DNA from: Comamonadaceae bacterium | Lineage (GTDB): Bacteria; Pseudomonadota; Gammaproteobacteria; Burkholderiales; Burkholderiaceae_C | Direction: 5' to 3' | Assembly: GCA_947447975.1 (NCBI GenBank) | Contig: CANFLU010000013.1 | Span: 1-55,130 of the forward strand | DNA length: 55,130 nucleotides | In this document: positions 27,959 to 35,216 of the stretch, piece after piece | How positions within the stretch are numbered: the first letter of the stretch is position 1 | Layout: each line of letters begins with the position of its first letter | The notes under the pieces: model-generated | Told to the model about the DNA's origin: nothing | The model's database searches: none | Seen by the model: only the letters and a program-made list of their open reading frames with translations | Program-made: the position numbers and the translations under genes

Positions 27959-28191
27959 CAGAGCGCCTCCCGCTCCGGCTGCTGCTGGGTGGAGCGCTCG
28001 GGCAGAAAGTCATCGCTCACTGTGGGACCATCCAGAAAGAAGCTGTCCCAGGTTTGGCCGATGGGGGCGATGATGCGCTCCTTGCCTTTGACACGTATAT
28101 CTACCTTTTGGACACCCTCGGGTAGACGCACATCCAAAGGTAGGCGGACGGCCTGGGTACGGTTATTGACGAAAACAGTGCCGATGGACAT
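27958..28191 (-). CDS. vapB: AbrB-type antitoxin VapB
   Basis: A 77-aa antitoxin of the VagC/VapB AbrB-fold class. The N-terminal swapped-hairpin DNA-binding part is recognisable in VFVNNRTQAVRLP; the acidic C-terminal tail should wrap around VapC. AAGGA lies 6 nt before the ATG. It is the first gene of the pair and should repress its own promoter through the palindrome upstream (28210-28228). Confidence 0.9.
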   Translation of the reverse strand: MSIGTVFVNNRTQAVRLPLDVRLPEGVQKVDIRVKGKERIIAPIGQTWDSFFLDGPTVSDDFLPERSTQQQPEREAL

Positions 28192-28209
28192 GACTATCCT
28201 TAAGAAAAT

Positions 28210-28228
28210 GTATATAGCAATTGTATAC
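28210..28228. promoter_or_regulatory. Candidate VapB(C) operator
   Basis: Inverted repeat GTATA-(9 nt)-TATAC located 19 nt upstream of the vapB start, in an AT-rich stretch where the promoter would lie. GTATA/TATAC half-sites are typical for VapB autoregulation. Seen directly; the function is inferred. Confidence 0.55.
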
Positions 28229-28280
28229 GGCGGCTAGAAAGCAGTCCATTTGATACGGCCTGTCCGTGACGAGCAAGCTG

Positions 28281-28589
28281 TTATGACGCATTGCTTTGGG
28301 GTACACGCTCGCTCACATATTGACGTAGCACACTGTCCATGCGCGCCTGCCAGCCGTCACCCGTCGAGCGAAAATACTCAACGACCTCTACGCTATAGCG
28401 TACAGACAGCAGTAGTTTTTTATTCTCGGACTTTGGCCTGCCTCGCGCAACGCTTAGCGGCACGAGTGCATCTAACTGTGCCTTCGTCATGGGTTTGGCA
28501 TCTGGATCGGCCTTGGCCGCCGCAACAATTCTCGCGTTGTCCTTGACCGACGGCATCACAATGACGCGCTTACTGGATGTGTTCGACAT
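28281..28589 (-). CDS. brnA: BrnA-family antitoxin
   Basis: A 102-aa ribbon-helix-helix antitoxin of the BrnA family. The DNA-binding C-terminal half is recognisable (LLLSVRYSVEVVEYFRSTG followed by WQARMDSVLRQYV), with the conserved PMTKAQLDALVP motif in the middle. It starts inside the 3' end of brnT (20-nt overlap) as is normal for toxin-first brnTA operons. A second, diverged brnA lies at 30244-30492. Confidence 0.9.
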   Translation of the reverse strand: MSNTSSKRVIVMPSVKDNARIVAAAKADPDAKPMTKAQLDALVPLSVARGRPKSENKKLLLSVRYSVEVVEYFRSTGDGWQARMDSVLRQYVSERVPQSNAS

Positions 28590-28842
28590 ATTTTTTCACC
28601 TCTCGTCGCTCGGCAAGACGCAGACTGATGATTCTGCGCACATCACCACGATCTACAAACGCCACGTAATACAGCGTATTGCCCTCGGGAACTAGCCCAA
28701 TCATTCGCAACTCGTCGTATGAATAACGTGGATCAACCCAAACGTACGCTTCATCCCAGATCAGCTTTTCAGCAAAGGAAAGCCGTAGGTCGTGATTGAC
28801 CAAGTTCAGCCTGTCCTTGTCAGGGTCAAATAGGAAGCGCAC
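28570..28842 (-). CDS. brnT: BrnT-family ribonuclease toxin
   Basis: A 90-aa toxin of the BrnT family (RelE-like fold, cuts mRNA). The usual N-terminal FxxDPxKxxxNxxxH pattern is present (FLFDPDKDRLNLVNH), as are the DPRYSYDELRMIGL and the C-terminal ISLRLAERREVKKY segments. Start codon is GTG at 28842. A good sigma-70-type promoter ends just 5 nt before this codon, so the mRNA may be leaderless. Co-transcribed with brnA. Confidence 0.88.
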   Translation of the reverse strand: MRFLFDPDKDRLNLVNHDLRLSFAEKLIWDEAYVWVDPRYSYDELRMIGLVPEGNTLYYVAFVDRGDVRRIISLRLAERREVKKYVEHIQ

Positions 28843-28847
28843 AGTTT

Positions 28848-28875
28848 ATTGTAGCTACCAATATTCAGACGTCAA
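28848..28875 (-). promoter_or_regulatory. Sigma-70-like promoter of brnTA
   Basis: On the minus strand TTGACG (28870-28875), a 16-nt spacer and TACAAT (28848-28853). The -10 box lies only 5 nt from the GTG start of brnT, which places the expected transcription start at or next to the start codon. Confidence 0.6.
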
Positions 28876-28942
28876 CAGCAGCCTTGGGACTGTCCGCTTG
28901 AAGGAAGGGTTGGCACTCTGGAGTTGGAGTTGCCCTCTAACC

Positions 28943-29077
28943 TTATATAGACCGCAAAACCCGGTTGATACATCCTGGCATAGTCGATACCTCTTGTTGT
29001 TGAAATGGCTGCAACCCTCTTGCAGGATGGCTTTGACGGCCATAAGCTGTTTTTTCGTACAGGTATAAATCTTCCAT
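28943..29077 (-). CDS. Small ORF in anchor repeat copy A (doubtful gene)
   Basis: A 44-codon frame (start MEDLYLYEKTAYGR, ends INRVLRSI) preceded by AAGGAG 11 nt before the ATG. The equivalent frame is also open in the other copy of the repeat (33273-33419) despite many base differences, roughly half of them in third codon positions. The spacing of the ribosome-binding site is long and no homologue is known to me. It may be a real small gene or a chance frame in a conserved noncoding element. Confidence 0.25.
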   Translation of the reverse strand: MEDLYLYEKTAYGRQSHPARGLQPFQQQEVSTMPGCINRVLRSI

Positions 29078-29488
29078 GAAACCCGGTGCTCCTTCTTTGC
29101 AGCCCCCGCTTGCTCGACCCATGGCGCAAGCGAATGCTGTCTGTGCACTATAGTATGAAAAATGGAAAAAATTATTATTAATTGATTCGTTTTTTTATTC
29201 GCCGGCGCGCCATTGAGTCCCGCTGGTATCGGGCGCCCCTTGGCGATGGGGATGGCAGATGCCATGCGTCCCCAACCTGAGCACCCGATTGGCCCCCAGC
29301 GTGGCAGTTTGGGAGTGGGTTACCAACACCAGGGCAGCGCCATGTTGGCGGGTTTGCGCGAGCAGCGCGTCCATGACCAGGGTGGCGGTGTCGGGGTCCA
29401 GGTTGCCGGTGGGCTCGTCGGCCAGCAGCAGGGCCGGGCGGTGTACCAGGGCGCGGGCAATGGCGACGCCCTGCAACTGGTCGTCGCT
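28948..29488. repeat. Direct repeat copy A: lolD 3' end plus anchor sequence
   Basis: About 541 bp, matching 33290-33833 in the same orientation. It holds the last ~97 codons of a LolD-like ATPase gene and the ~250 bp after its stop. The similarity is mosaic: a ~120-bp block inside the ABC gene (around 29344-29462) differs by about one base, while the noncoding part differs far more. Both copies end at an integron-like core site. Confidence 0.85.
29195..29488 (-). pseudogene. Truncated LolD-like ABC ATPase (3' end only)
   Basis: This is the C-terminal ~97 residues of an ABC ATPase: the Walker B region LLLADEPTGNLDPDTATLVMD and H-loop LVTHSQTATLG are present, but Walker A is missing. The signature reads SDDQLQG where the intact copy (33540-34241) has SGGQLQR. 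Similarity to the intact gene stops just upstream of this point, where HigA-like sequence begins. The short frame to 29530 contains foreign codons. It cannot make a working ATPase. Confidence 0.88.
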
Positions 29489-29762
29489 AGGCCGCTGCCA
29501 GTTGGAGCTTTCCAACCCGTTGCAAGTCAACGCTTTGGCGCGCTAGCCGAAGATCGTAGGAATCTTGCATGGCGAGCCAGCTCTCTGGCGAACGATCTAC
29601 CGATTTAGACAGGCGCAGCGCCATTTCCGGCGTAACACGACTAAATCCCTTTAGAACTCTACTAAGCGTAGAAGCCCATACATCCAATTTATCGGCGAGC
29701 TCTCTACCGCTAATTCCGTTCGGCGCAAGATAAACGCCGACGATGAACTCCCCTGGGTGTGT
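29487..29762 (-). pseudogene. HigA-like antitoxin remnant without a start codon
   Basis: The frame codes for a helix-turn-helix antitoxin of the HigA/VapI type: THPGEFIVGVYL, then GISGRELADKL...STLSRVLKG and PEMALRLSKS...ESWLAMQDSYDL, in the correct order. Upstream the frame is closed by TGA with no ATG, GTG or TTG before the conserved HPGE motif; the only start is an internal TTG at 29687, which would remove the first helices. No HigB toxin lies nearby. It is fused at 3' directly to the truncated lolD. Probably a remnant cut at both ends. Confidence 0.7.
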
Positions 29763-29773
29763 GGAGTTTGCGC

Positions 29774-30160
29774 TTATTCCATTGCCTCAACGAGGTGCGC
29801 CCGACCTTTACGCGGCGCATACGGCTCGGGCCAGAACTCGACCAGCCGCGTGATCTTGCCCTCTTCAACGGTAAAGAAAGAGATGGCCCTCGCGGACTGA
29901 ACTCCGTCCGTGATTGAAACATCCGAGGCTGCTTCGGCCTCTCCGCCTACGATACGGTTGACGGAGAACTTCCATGAACCGTGGGCTGGATATTCCTTGT
30001 TCATTTGTGCAAAGCGCTCCGCACCGCGAATGCGCTCCTTCGACTGCGGCCACTCCATGACGAAGGTTGGTGCCAGGACTGCAACGACGCAGTGGAAGTC
30101 ATTCGTTGCCATGAGGCGCCAGAACTCGTTTGCAACTTCTATAGCGGTTGGATGCGACAT
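29774..30160 (-). CDS. SnoaL-like / nuclear transport factor 2-fold protein (cassette gene)
   Basis: A 128-aa protein of the SnoaL/NTF2-like fold, recognised from the pattern ANEFWRLMATNDFHCVVAVLAP, the middle ERFAQMNKEYPAHGSW and the C-terminal AISFFTVEEGKITRLVEFWPEPY, typical of cone-shaped ligand-binding or isomerase-like proteins. The substrate is unknown. The ATG lies 23 nt after an attC core (GTTAGGC in minus orientation), as expected for the first gene of an integron cassette. The cassette's own attC seems lost where the HigA remnant begins. Confidence 0.75.
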   Translation of the reverse strand: MSHPTAIEVANEFWRLMATNDFHCVVAVLAPTFVMEWPQSKERIRGAERFAQMNKEYPAHGSWKFSVNRIVGGEAEAASDVSITDGVQSARAISFFTVEEGKITRLVEFWPEPYAPRKGRAHLVEAME

Positions 30161-30178
30161 AAGGGCCTCGCGTTATAT

Positions 30179-30230
30179 GCCTAACGTCGAAGTCAAGCCG
30201 CCACGCGCTTGCGCGTTGTCGCTCTTGGAC
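30179..30230. other. attC-like recombination site after the brnA-2 cassette
   Basis: The core GCCTAAC (30179-30185; GTTAGGC on the minus strand) fits the RYYYAAC/GTTRRRY consensus. A hairpin with 6-bp stem ACGCGC/GCGCGT lies at 30203-30216, and a degenerate second core CTTGGAC at 30224-30230. It sits directly between the brnA-2 stop and the next cassette gene. Assignment by eye; the distal core is weak. Confidence 0.55.
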
Positions 30231-30243
30231 GAGCAGACAAATT

Positions 30244-30492
30244 TCACAACAATTCCATGCGAAGCATTGCATTGATCCGCGACTGGTAGCCAGCCCTCTT
30301 CGACTTGAAGAACTCCAAAATGTCCGCATCCAAACCGACAGAGGTGAGAACCTTCGTGGGTGTAGCCTGCGGCCCGCGGCCCCGCTTGGGCACTGGCGCA
30401 CCCAGCATGTCCTCAGTCCACGCTGGATTATCCGGGTCGTTGACCTTAGCCGAGGTTTTCTTTGGCAACTTGGCGGTAGTAACGAGCTTCAT
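30244..30492 (-). CDS. brnA: BrnA-family antitoxin, second copy (orphaned)
   Basis: An 82-aa antitoxin with the BrnA pattern NPAWTEDMLGAPVPKRGRGPQ and ribbon-helix-helix region VLTSVGLDADILEFFKS...YQSRINAMLRM. The start overlaps the remaining 3' end of a brnT in another frame by about 47 nt. As the toxin is truncated, this is an orphan antitoxin and may still repress or neutralise related systems (inference). It is clearly diverged from brnA at 28281-28589. Confidence 0.82.
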   Translation of the reverse strand: MKLVTTAKLPKKTSAKVNDPDNPAWTEDMLGAPVPKRGRGPQATPTKVLTSVGLDADILEFFKSKRAGYQSRINAMLRMELL

Positions 30493-30578
30493 GTTTTTCT
30501 GCCTTTCGCAGCGAGATCAAGTGAGGCCCTTTCGGGCGCTCGGTGTAAACCATCACAACTACATCTGACTTGAGAAGA
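30446..30578 (-). pseudogene. BrnT 3' fragment
   Basis: Reading minus strand, the frame DVVVMVYTERPKGPHLISLR followed by KAEKHEARYYRQ and a stop at 30446 matches the C-terminal third of BrnT toxins. Upstream (around 30578) similarity ends and the frame soon meets a stop; the sequence there instead belongs to the left half of an attC-like site after vapC-2. I infer that a deletion removed the 5' two-thirds of brnT together with half an attC. Confidence 0.72.
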
Positions 30579-30630
30579 CCGAAACAGACCACTGTTGCAT
30601 GTCAGGTTGAACGCAGGCTAGGCGGCGGCC

Positions 30631-31038
30631 TCACCCGTTGCCCCAAAGTTTGAAGGGAACGTACGGAGCGGCGTTGGCGAAGTCCTTGTCCACGGACAAC
30701 AGGGTGAGCTCATAGCGACCGCAAAGCTGTATGAGTACTGCATCAATGGTGCCGACTTGCACCCCGTTTCTGCGACAGACGTTTCTGACTTCGGCAGCAC
30801 CTATGTGATCCTGCCTGTCGGGCTGAATCAGTGGCAAAGTGCCGAAGCGTTGGATGATTGACTCTCTGGCCTTGGGACCGCTGAAACCTTGCAGAAGCTC
30901 CTGCAAGACTAGGCCAGTCGTCACGACCGAGTCAGCGCCGTCCAGCGCCTCGCGCAGCGCGATAACTTCTCTGGACTCAACTGATCCGTCGCGCCTGAGC
31001 GCAAGAGACCAAACACTGGTGTCGACAAGTAAGGTCAC
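30631..31038 (-). CDS. vapC: PIN-domain toxin VapC, second system
   Basis: A 135-aa PIN-domain ribonuclease. Acidic residues are placed as in VapC: LLVDTSVWSLAL (Asp6), VLQELLQGF (Glu), GTIDAVLIQLC (Asp) and LLSVDKDFANAA (Asp). It overlaps its antitoxin by ATGA. It belongs to a different VapC subgroup from the toxin at 27548, so the two systems are not recent duplicates. The stop lies a few bases before an attC-like core GCCTAGC (minus strand). Confidence 0.92.
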   Translation of the reverse strand: MTLLVDTSVWSLALRRDGSVESREVIALREALDGADSVVTTGLVLQELLQGFSGPKARESIIQRFGTLPLIQPDRQDHIGAAEVRNVCRRNGVQVGTIDAVLIQLCGRYELTLLSVDKDFANAAPYVPFKLWGNG

Positions 31039-31235
31039 GATCGTGAGCGCTCCGACTTGTAGTCATAGCTTGCGTCCCAGTCAAGCTTGCCAAAAAGCTC
31101 TGAGACGCGCTTTTGCTCCCGGCGCGCAACGAACTCCTTGAGCGCGAGCGTTACGGCCGCCTTCTTCGTGGGCTCTCCACTAACGGCAACTACCCGGTCA
31201 AGCAATTCCGGATCTAGAGCGAGATTAGTAGCCAT
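31035..31235 (-). CDS. vapB: VapB-type antitoxin, second system
   Basis: A 66-aa antitoxin of the short ribbon-helix-helix (DUF2191-like) type: NLALDPELLDRVVAVSGEPTK followed by KAAVTLALKEFVARREQKR, then a toxin-binding tail with LDWDASYDY. AAGGAG lies at proper distance from the ATG. The cassette carries its own promoter upstream, as is common for toxin-antitoxin cassettes in integrons. Confidence 0.9.
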   Translation of the reverse strand: MATNLALDPELLDRVVAVSGEPTKKAAVTLALKEFVARREQKRVSELFGKLDWDASYDYKSERSRS

Positions 31236-31256
31236 GTGTAGTACTCCTTGTGTGGA

Positions 31257-31285
31257 AGTCTACACAGACATGCCAGAAAGTGCAA
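31257..31285 (-). promoter_or_regulatory. Promoter of the vapBC-2 cassette
   Basis: Minus strand TTGCAC (31280-31285), 17-nt spacer, TAGACT (31257-31262), about 20 nt upstream of the vapB start. An imperfect palindrome TGTG...CACA overlaps the -10 region and could be the autoregulatory operator. Confidence 0.5.
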
Positions 31286-31304
31286 ATTGACGCTGGAATT
31301 CGCC

Positions 31305-31410
31305 GCCTAGCGTTCGAGCTGAGGGGCCGCAGCCAGCTGGCCGCGCGGAGCTGAAAATATACAGGCAGCGCGGCCAGCTGGCGGAGGTCCACTCGAGCGA
31401 CCAGTTAGGC
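31305..31410. other. attC site of the HNH cassette
   Basis: A 106-bp imperfect palindrome bounded by GCCTAGC (31305-31311) and GTTAGGC (31404-31410). Inner arms CAGCTGGCCGCGC and GCGCGGCCAGCTGG pair strongly, and outer arms CGAGC/CTCGAG also pair. This is the structure of an integron attC. On the minus strand the HNH gene's TAA stop codon is formed by the GCCTAAC core itself, as in classical cassettes. The other core has AGC in place of the usual AAC triplet. Confidence 0.75.
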
Positions 31411-32073
31411 CTTTGAACCGAAAAAATCATCAGCTTCTCCGCTCTCGATGAAATTGAACACTCTTGCTTTTGCTGAATCAAGATCAGGATATATCGTCCT
31501 GCCTGTGGTGGAATTCATGTGAATCCGATAGCCGCCAACGACAGGAACAACCCGAATGGCAATTTGCTTTTGCTTGATACTATAGAACTGACCTACTTGC
31601 TGCCATCGCGTTGACTTTAGAAAACGGCCTAGCCGCTCGTCAAACTTTCGACGTTCCGTCGCGATCTTTGTGCCAGTCAAGTCGTCGCAACAAACTGTGC
31701 CAACGGATAGTGGCTCCCATTTTGGATGCTGGACAAAGTACACATAGCGAATGTCGGTTCCACACCGATCGCATTTCCCACTTAGGTCGCCAAGATCATC
31801 TTCGCCGACATAGTCCCAGCCCGAGTCCGGGCGAACTACGCCGTGTTCTTGTCCGTGGCATCCCTTGCAGAGGGTTTCGCACAGCGCCAACGGATATTCC
31901 CATGGAGCCCTGTCCTTCAGGTACTTCTTATGATGGACCTGAAGAACCACTCCATCATCGCGCGACCTGCCGCAACGAACGCATTCCCCGCCGTCGAGCT
32001 CAATCACTTCCTCTCGAAAGACGGCCCATTGACCAACTCGGTATTGATTCTTCCTTGGTGCAGGCACTGACAT
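31405..32073 (-). CDS. HNH endonuclease-like protein (cassette gene)
   Basis: A 222-aa protein with an N-terminal HNH nuclease domain: CVRCGR, LQVHHKKYLKDR (the HH catalytic pair), PWEYPLALCETLCKGCHGQEH. Next comes a second cysteine pair (CDRCG, VCCDD) that may bind zinc, and a C-terminal part of unknown function (VVGGYRIHMNST). ATG at 32073 was chosen: the two ATGs further up lie inside the attC of the preceding cassette. Such nucleases occur in defence systems and mobile elements; the role here is unknown. Confidence 0.8.
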   Translation of the reverse strand: MSVPAPRKNQYRVGQWAVFREEVIELDGGECVRCGRSRDDGVVLQVHHKKYLKDRAPWEYPLALCETLCKGCHGQEHGVVRPDSGWDYVGEDDLGDLSGKCDRCGTDIRYVYFVQHPKWEPLSVGTVCCDDLTGTKIATERRKFDERLGRFLKSTRWQQVGQFYSIKQKQIAIRVVPVVGGYRIHMNSTTGRTIYPDLDSAKARVFNFIESGEADDFFGSKA

Positions 32074-32078
32074 GAAAG

Positions 32079-32147
32079 GGCTAACGTTTGACATGAGAGG
32101 CATGACCCGGCTTGCCGGGGCATGTCCTCTCGGTGGAATGGTTATAC
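32079..32147. other. attC site of the two-gene IQAGRD cassette
   Basis: About 69 bp bounded by GGCTAAC (32079-32085) and GTTATAC (32141-32147), with strong inner pairing of GAGAGGCATGACCCGGC with GCCGGGGCATGTCCTCTC. On the minus strand the 5' core and flank (CCTACGTATAAC) are exactly complementary to the cassette's own beginning (TTATACGTAGG, 33273-33283), the relation expected for a cassette that once circularised. Confidence 0.75.
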
Positions 32148-32157
32148 GTAGGCTCGC

Positions 32158-33012
32158 CTACTTCAGCCAAATCATATAGTCGAGCTTTCCGAGAAAGTTG
32201 GAAATGTTGGCAATGGCGATAGCCTGTCCTACGCTTGTAAGTTGAACCGTCCAAAGGTTGTCGGTGGCGAACTGATCGAGCAACTTTGCAAATGACGGTG
32301 CTTGAGAAGCAAGCGCCGTCTTTAGAGAGGCTCCATCCGCAAACCCAAGATAGGCGTACCCCTGCTTTGCGTAAGCGTCGTATATGTCTCCGCCGAGCAA
32401 GTTATTTACCGAAGCAGCACCTGCGTACTGGATATGTTGCTTCTGCGACTCGGACAGCCCGAACCCGGGCGATGAGAAGCGCAAGGCAACTTGGCCGAAC
32501 CCCTCTAGGGCCCCGACGTTGGGCGTCTTCTGAATGGTGACTGACGTCACAAAGTGAACAAGCGACATCAGCGCCACTTGAGCGCCCGTAAGGCGAGGCA
32601 CTACTTGAACTGCTTCTGACAACACAATGTCTTTGTAGTCATTCGTGTTCCTTGCGACTCGCTCCGAGATGAGCGTGGACAAGATGGCCGGGTTTGCAGC
32701 CGCGCCTTTGCGAGCACTGGCTTGTACCGCATCATTGATTGCGGCCTGCACATCAGGCTCACGAAACTTCTCGAGCACGATGGACGCTGCGTCAATAGCC
32801 AGTTTTTGCTCAAGAGTGTTAGCGAAAGACTTGACATGCTCTTCAGCTGTCCGGCGCGCTTCTTCGCGCAACTCCGGAAAGTTGTTTCGCAGGAAGAGAA
32901 CGCAGAGATCTCGAACTTCTGTTACTGAGAGTCCGTGATAGTGAACATCACGACCGGCCTGAATTGCGGTTGATCCGGATTCTGCTGATTGCTCTTGCTT
33001 GTCTCCTAGCAT
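32158..33012 (-). CDS. LPO_1073/Vpar_1526-like protein with N-terminal IQAGRD motif
   Basis: A 284-aa soluble-looking protein. Residues 1-22 contain KQEQSAESGSTAIQAGRD, followed by HYHGLSVTEVRDLCVLFLRNNF and a helical, probably coiled region (~40-115: EEARRTAEEHVKSFANTLEQ). The rest is mixed helical with no catalytic motif that I can name. The start resembles proteins that I recall under the name LPO_1073/Vpar_1526; that assignment is from memory. It lies 12 nt after a small membrane protein gene ending in the same IQAGRD motif, and the pair forms one cassette. Function unknown. Confidence 0.75.
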   Translation of the reverse strand: MLGDKQEQSAESGSTAIQAGRDVHYHGLSVTEVRDLCVLFLRNNFPELREEARRTAEEHVKSFANTLEQKLAIDAASIVLEKFREPDVQAAINDAVQASARKGAAANPAILSTLISERVARNTNDYKDIVLSEAVQVVPRLTGAQVALMSLVHFVTSVTIQKTPNVGALEGFGQVALRFSSPGFGLSESQKQHIQYAGAASVNNLLGGDIYDAYAKQGYAYLGFADGASLKTALASQAPSFAKLLDQFATDNLWTVQLTSVGQAIAIANISNFLGKLDYMIWLK

Positions 33013-33024
33013 TTGCTGGCTCCC

Positions 33025-33264
33025 TTATTTGCGTTCGAAGTTGTCTACCTTCGCATCCCTGCCAGCCTGAATTCCGACACCTTTTCCAGATACATGCTGC
33101 ACCTGCTTGGACTCGGGCGCGCCCTTCTTGAGAAAGAATGTGGATAGCAACGCAGCGATTGCCGCCGCTGTTGCGGCAGCCGAATCAAGGCCGGGCTTAT
33201 AGATAACCCATGCGATAGAGATTAGTGTCGCCACAAGGGCTGCAATTTGAGCTGCTAATCGCAT
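33025..33264 (-). CDS. Small two-helix membrane protein with C-terminal IQAGRD motif
   Basis: A 79-aa protein with two predicted transmembrane helices (about 3-21 and 28-44) and a polar tail containing KGVGIQAGRD (61-70). The start ATG at 33264 has AGGA at good spacing and lies 12 nt inside the cassette boundary (33277-33283); the longer frame upstream reads through the anchor repeat and is not credible. The tail motif recurs at the N terminus of the next gene's product. I do not recognise the family; inferred to be a membrane partner of that protein. Confidence 0.78.
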   Translation of the reverse strand: MRLAAQIAALVATLISIAWVIYKPGLDSAAATAAAIAALLSTFFLKKGAPESKQVQHVSGKGVGIQAGRDAKVDNFERK

Positions 33265-33289
33265 GTGATTTCCTACGTATAACGTAATG

Positions 33290-34237
<948 letters not shown>

Positions 34238-34241
<4 letters not shown>

Positions 34242-35203
34242 GCTTTGCTGCCTTTGATCAGACGCCGCGCAGTCGCCAGCGCCAAGTCCATGGATTGCGC
34301 GTGGTCGCTGGCAATCACATGGCGCTGCGGCATGGCGCGAAGCCAAGTAATTTGGCGCTTGGCCAGTTGGCGCGTGGCAAAAATACCTTTGTCGCGCAAC
34401 TGCGCCAGCGGCGATGTCCCGTCTAACACGTCCCACACCTGGCGATAACCCACGCAGCGCATAGAGGGCAGAGCGGCATACAAGTCGCCACGCGCGCGCA
34501 AGCCTTCGACCTCCTGCACCAAGCCCTGCGCCAGCATGGTGTCAAAGCGCTCGGCAATGCGCGCATGCAGCCAAGCGCGGTCTTGCGGCTCCAATGAAAT
34601 GAGGGGGGCTTGCATGTCATTCGCCTGCTCGTGCGGTGCCGCTTGTTGGCTGCGCACCTGCAATTGCGATAGCGGCACGCCTGCGCTGCGCCACACTTCC
34701 AAGGCGCGGCCAATGCGTTGGCTGTCCGCCGTGGCCAGGCGCGCCGCCGTGGCCGGGTCCACTTGCGCCAGTTGGGCGTGCATGGCGGGCCAACCCATGG
34801 CCTGGGCCTCGAGTTCTATGGCGGCGCGGATCTGCACATCGGCTGCCGGCATGGCGTCCAGCGGCTCGCGCAATGCTTTGAAATACAGCATGGTGCCGCC
34901 CACCAACAGCGGCAATTTGCCGCGCCCGCTGATGGCGCGAATCAGCATGGCCGCTTCGCGCGCAAACTCGGCGGCGTTGTAAGCATGCAGCGGGTCGCGG
35001 ATGTCTATCAAGTGGTGGGGCACGGCCGCCATTTCATGGGCGCTCGGTTTGGCTGTGCCAATGTCCATGCCCCGGTAGACCAGGGCGGAATCGACGCTCA
35101 CGATTTCGCAGTCAAATTCGCGCGCAATCGCCAGCGCCGTTGCCGTCTTTCCCGCCGCAGTGGGGCCAGCGATCGACAGGTAAAAGGGCAGGGCGTCTTG
35201 CAT
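34238..35203 (-). CDS. miaA: tRNA dimethylallyltransferase MiaA
   Basis: A 321-aa enzyme adding a dimethylallyl group to A37 of tRNAs that read UNN codons. P-loop GPTAAGKT at 13-20, [16 protein letters not shown] (34-50 region), [12 protein letters not shown] and the C-terminal [14 protein letters not shown] and [13 protein letters not shown] motifs are all present. ATG at 35203 starts the normal N terminus. It lies 13 nt after the MATE gene stop and overlaps the ABC gene, in the familiar mutL-miaA neighbourhood. Confidence 0.96.
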
Positions 35204-35216
35204 GCGAATTGGACAG

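Larger units (their letters stand above)
28843..29194. other. Gene-poor stretch: brnTA promoter, attC-like half site, copy A of the anchor repeat
   Basis: From low to high coordinate this holds the brnTA promoter, a segment that reads NPSFKRT in one minus-strand frame (from memory, such sequence turns up in attC-like elements of this bacterial group), an attC core-like heptamer CTCTAAC at 28935-28941, and then the noncoding part of copy A of the direct repeat (from 28948). A short minus-strand open frame (28943-29077, 44 codons) lies within it and is listed separately. Confidence 0.5.

Noticed and set aside
28240..28285. A possible attC between brnA-1 and vapB-1 (TCATAAC after the brnA stop).
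   Set aside because: No matching second core or palindrome was found before vapB, so the first brnTA and vapBC were not counted as attC-bounded cassettes.
32074..32103. N-terminal extension of the HNH gene (ten codons).
   Set aside because: The extra codons are part of the attC palindrome of the neighbouring cassette; the start was moved to 32073.
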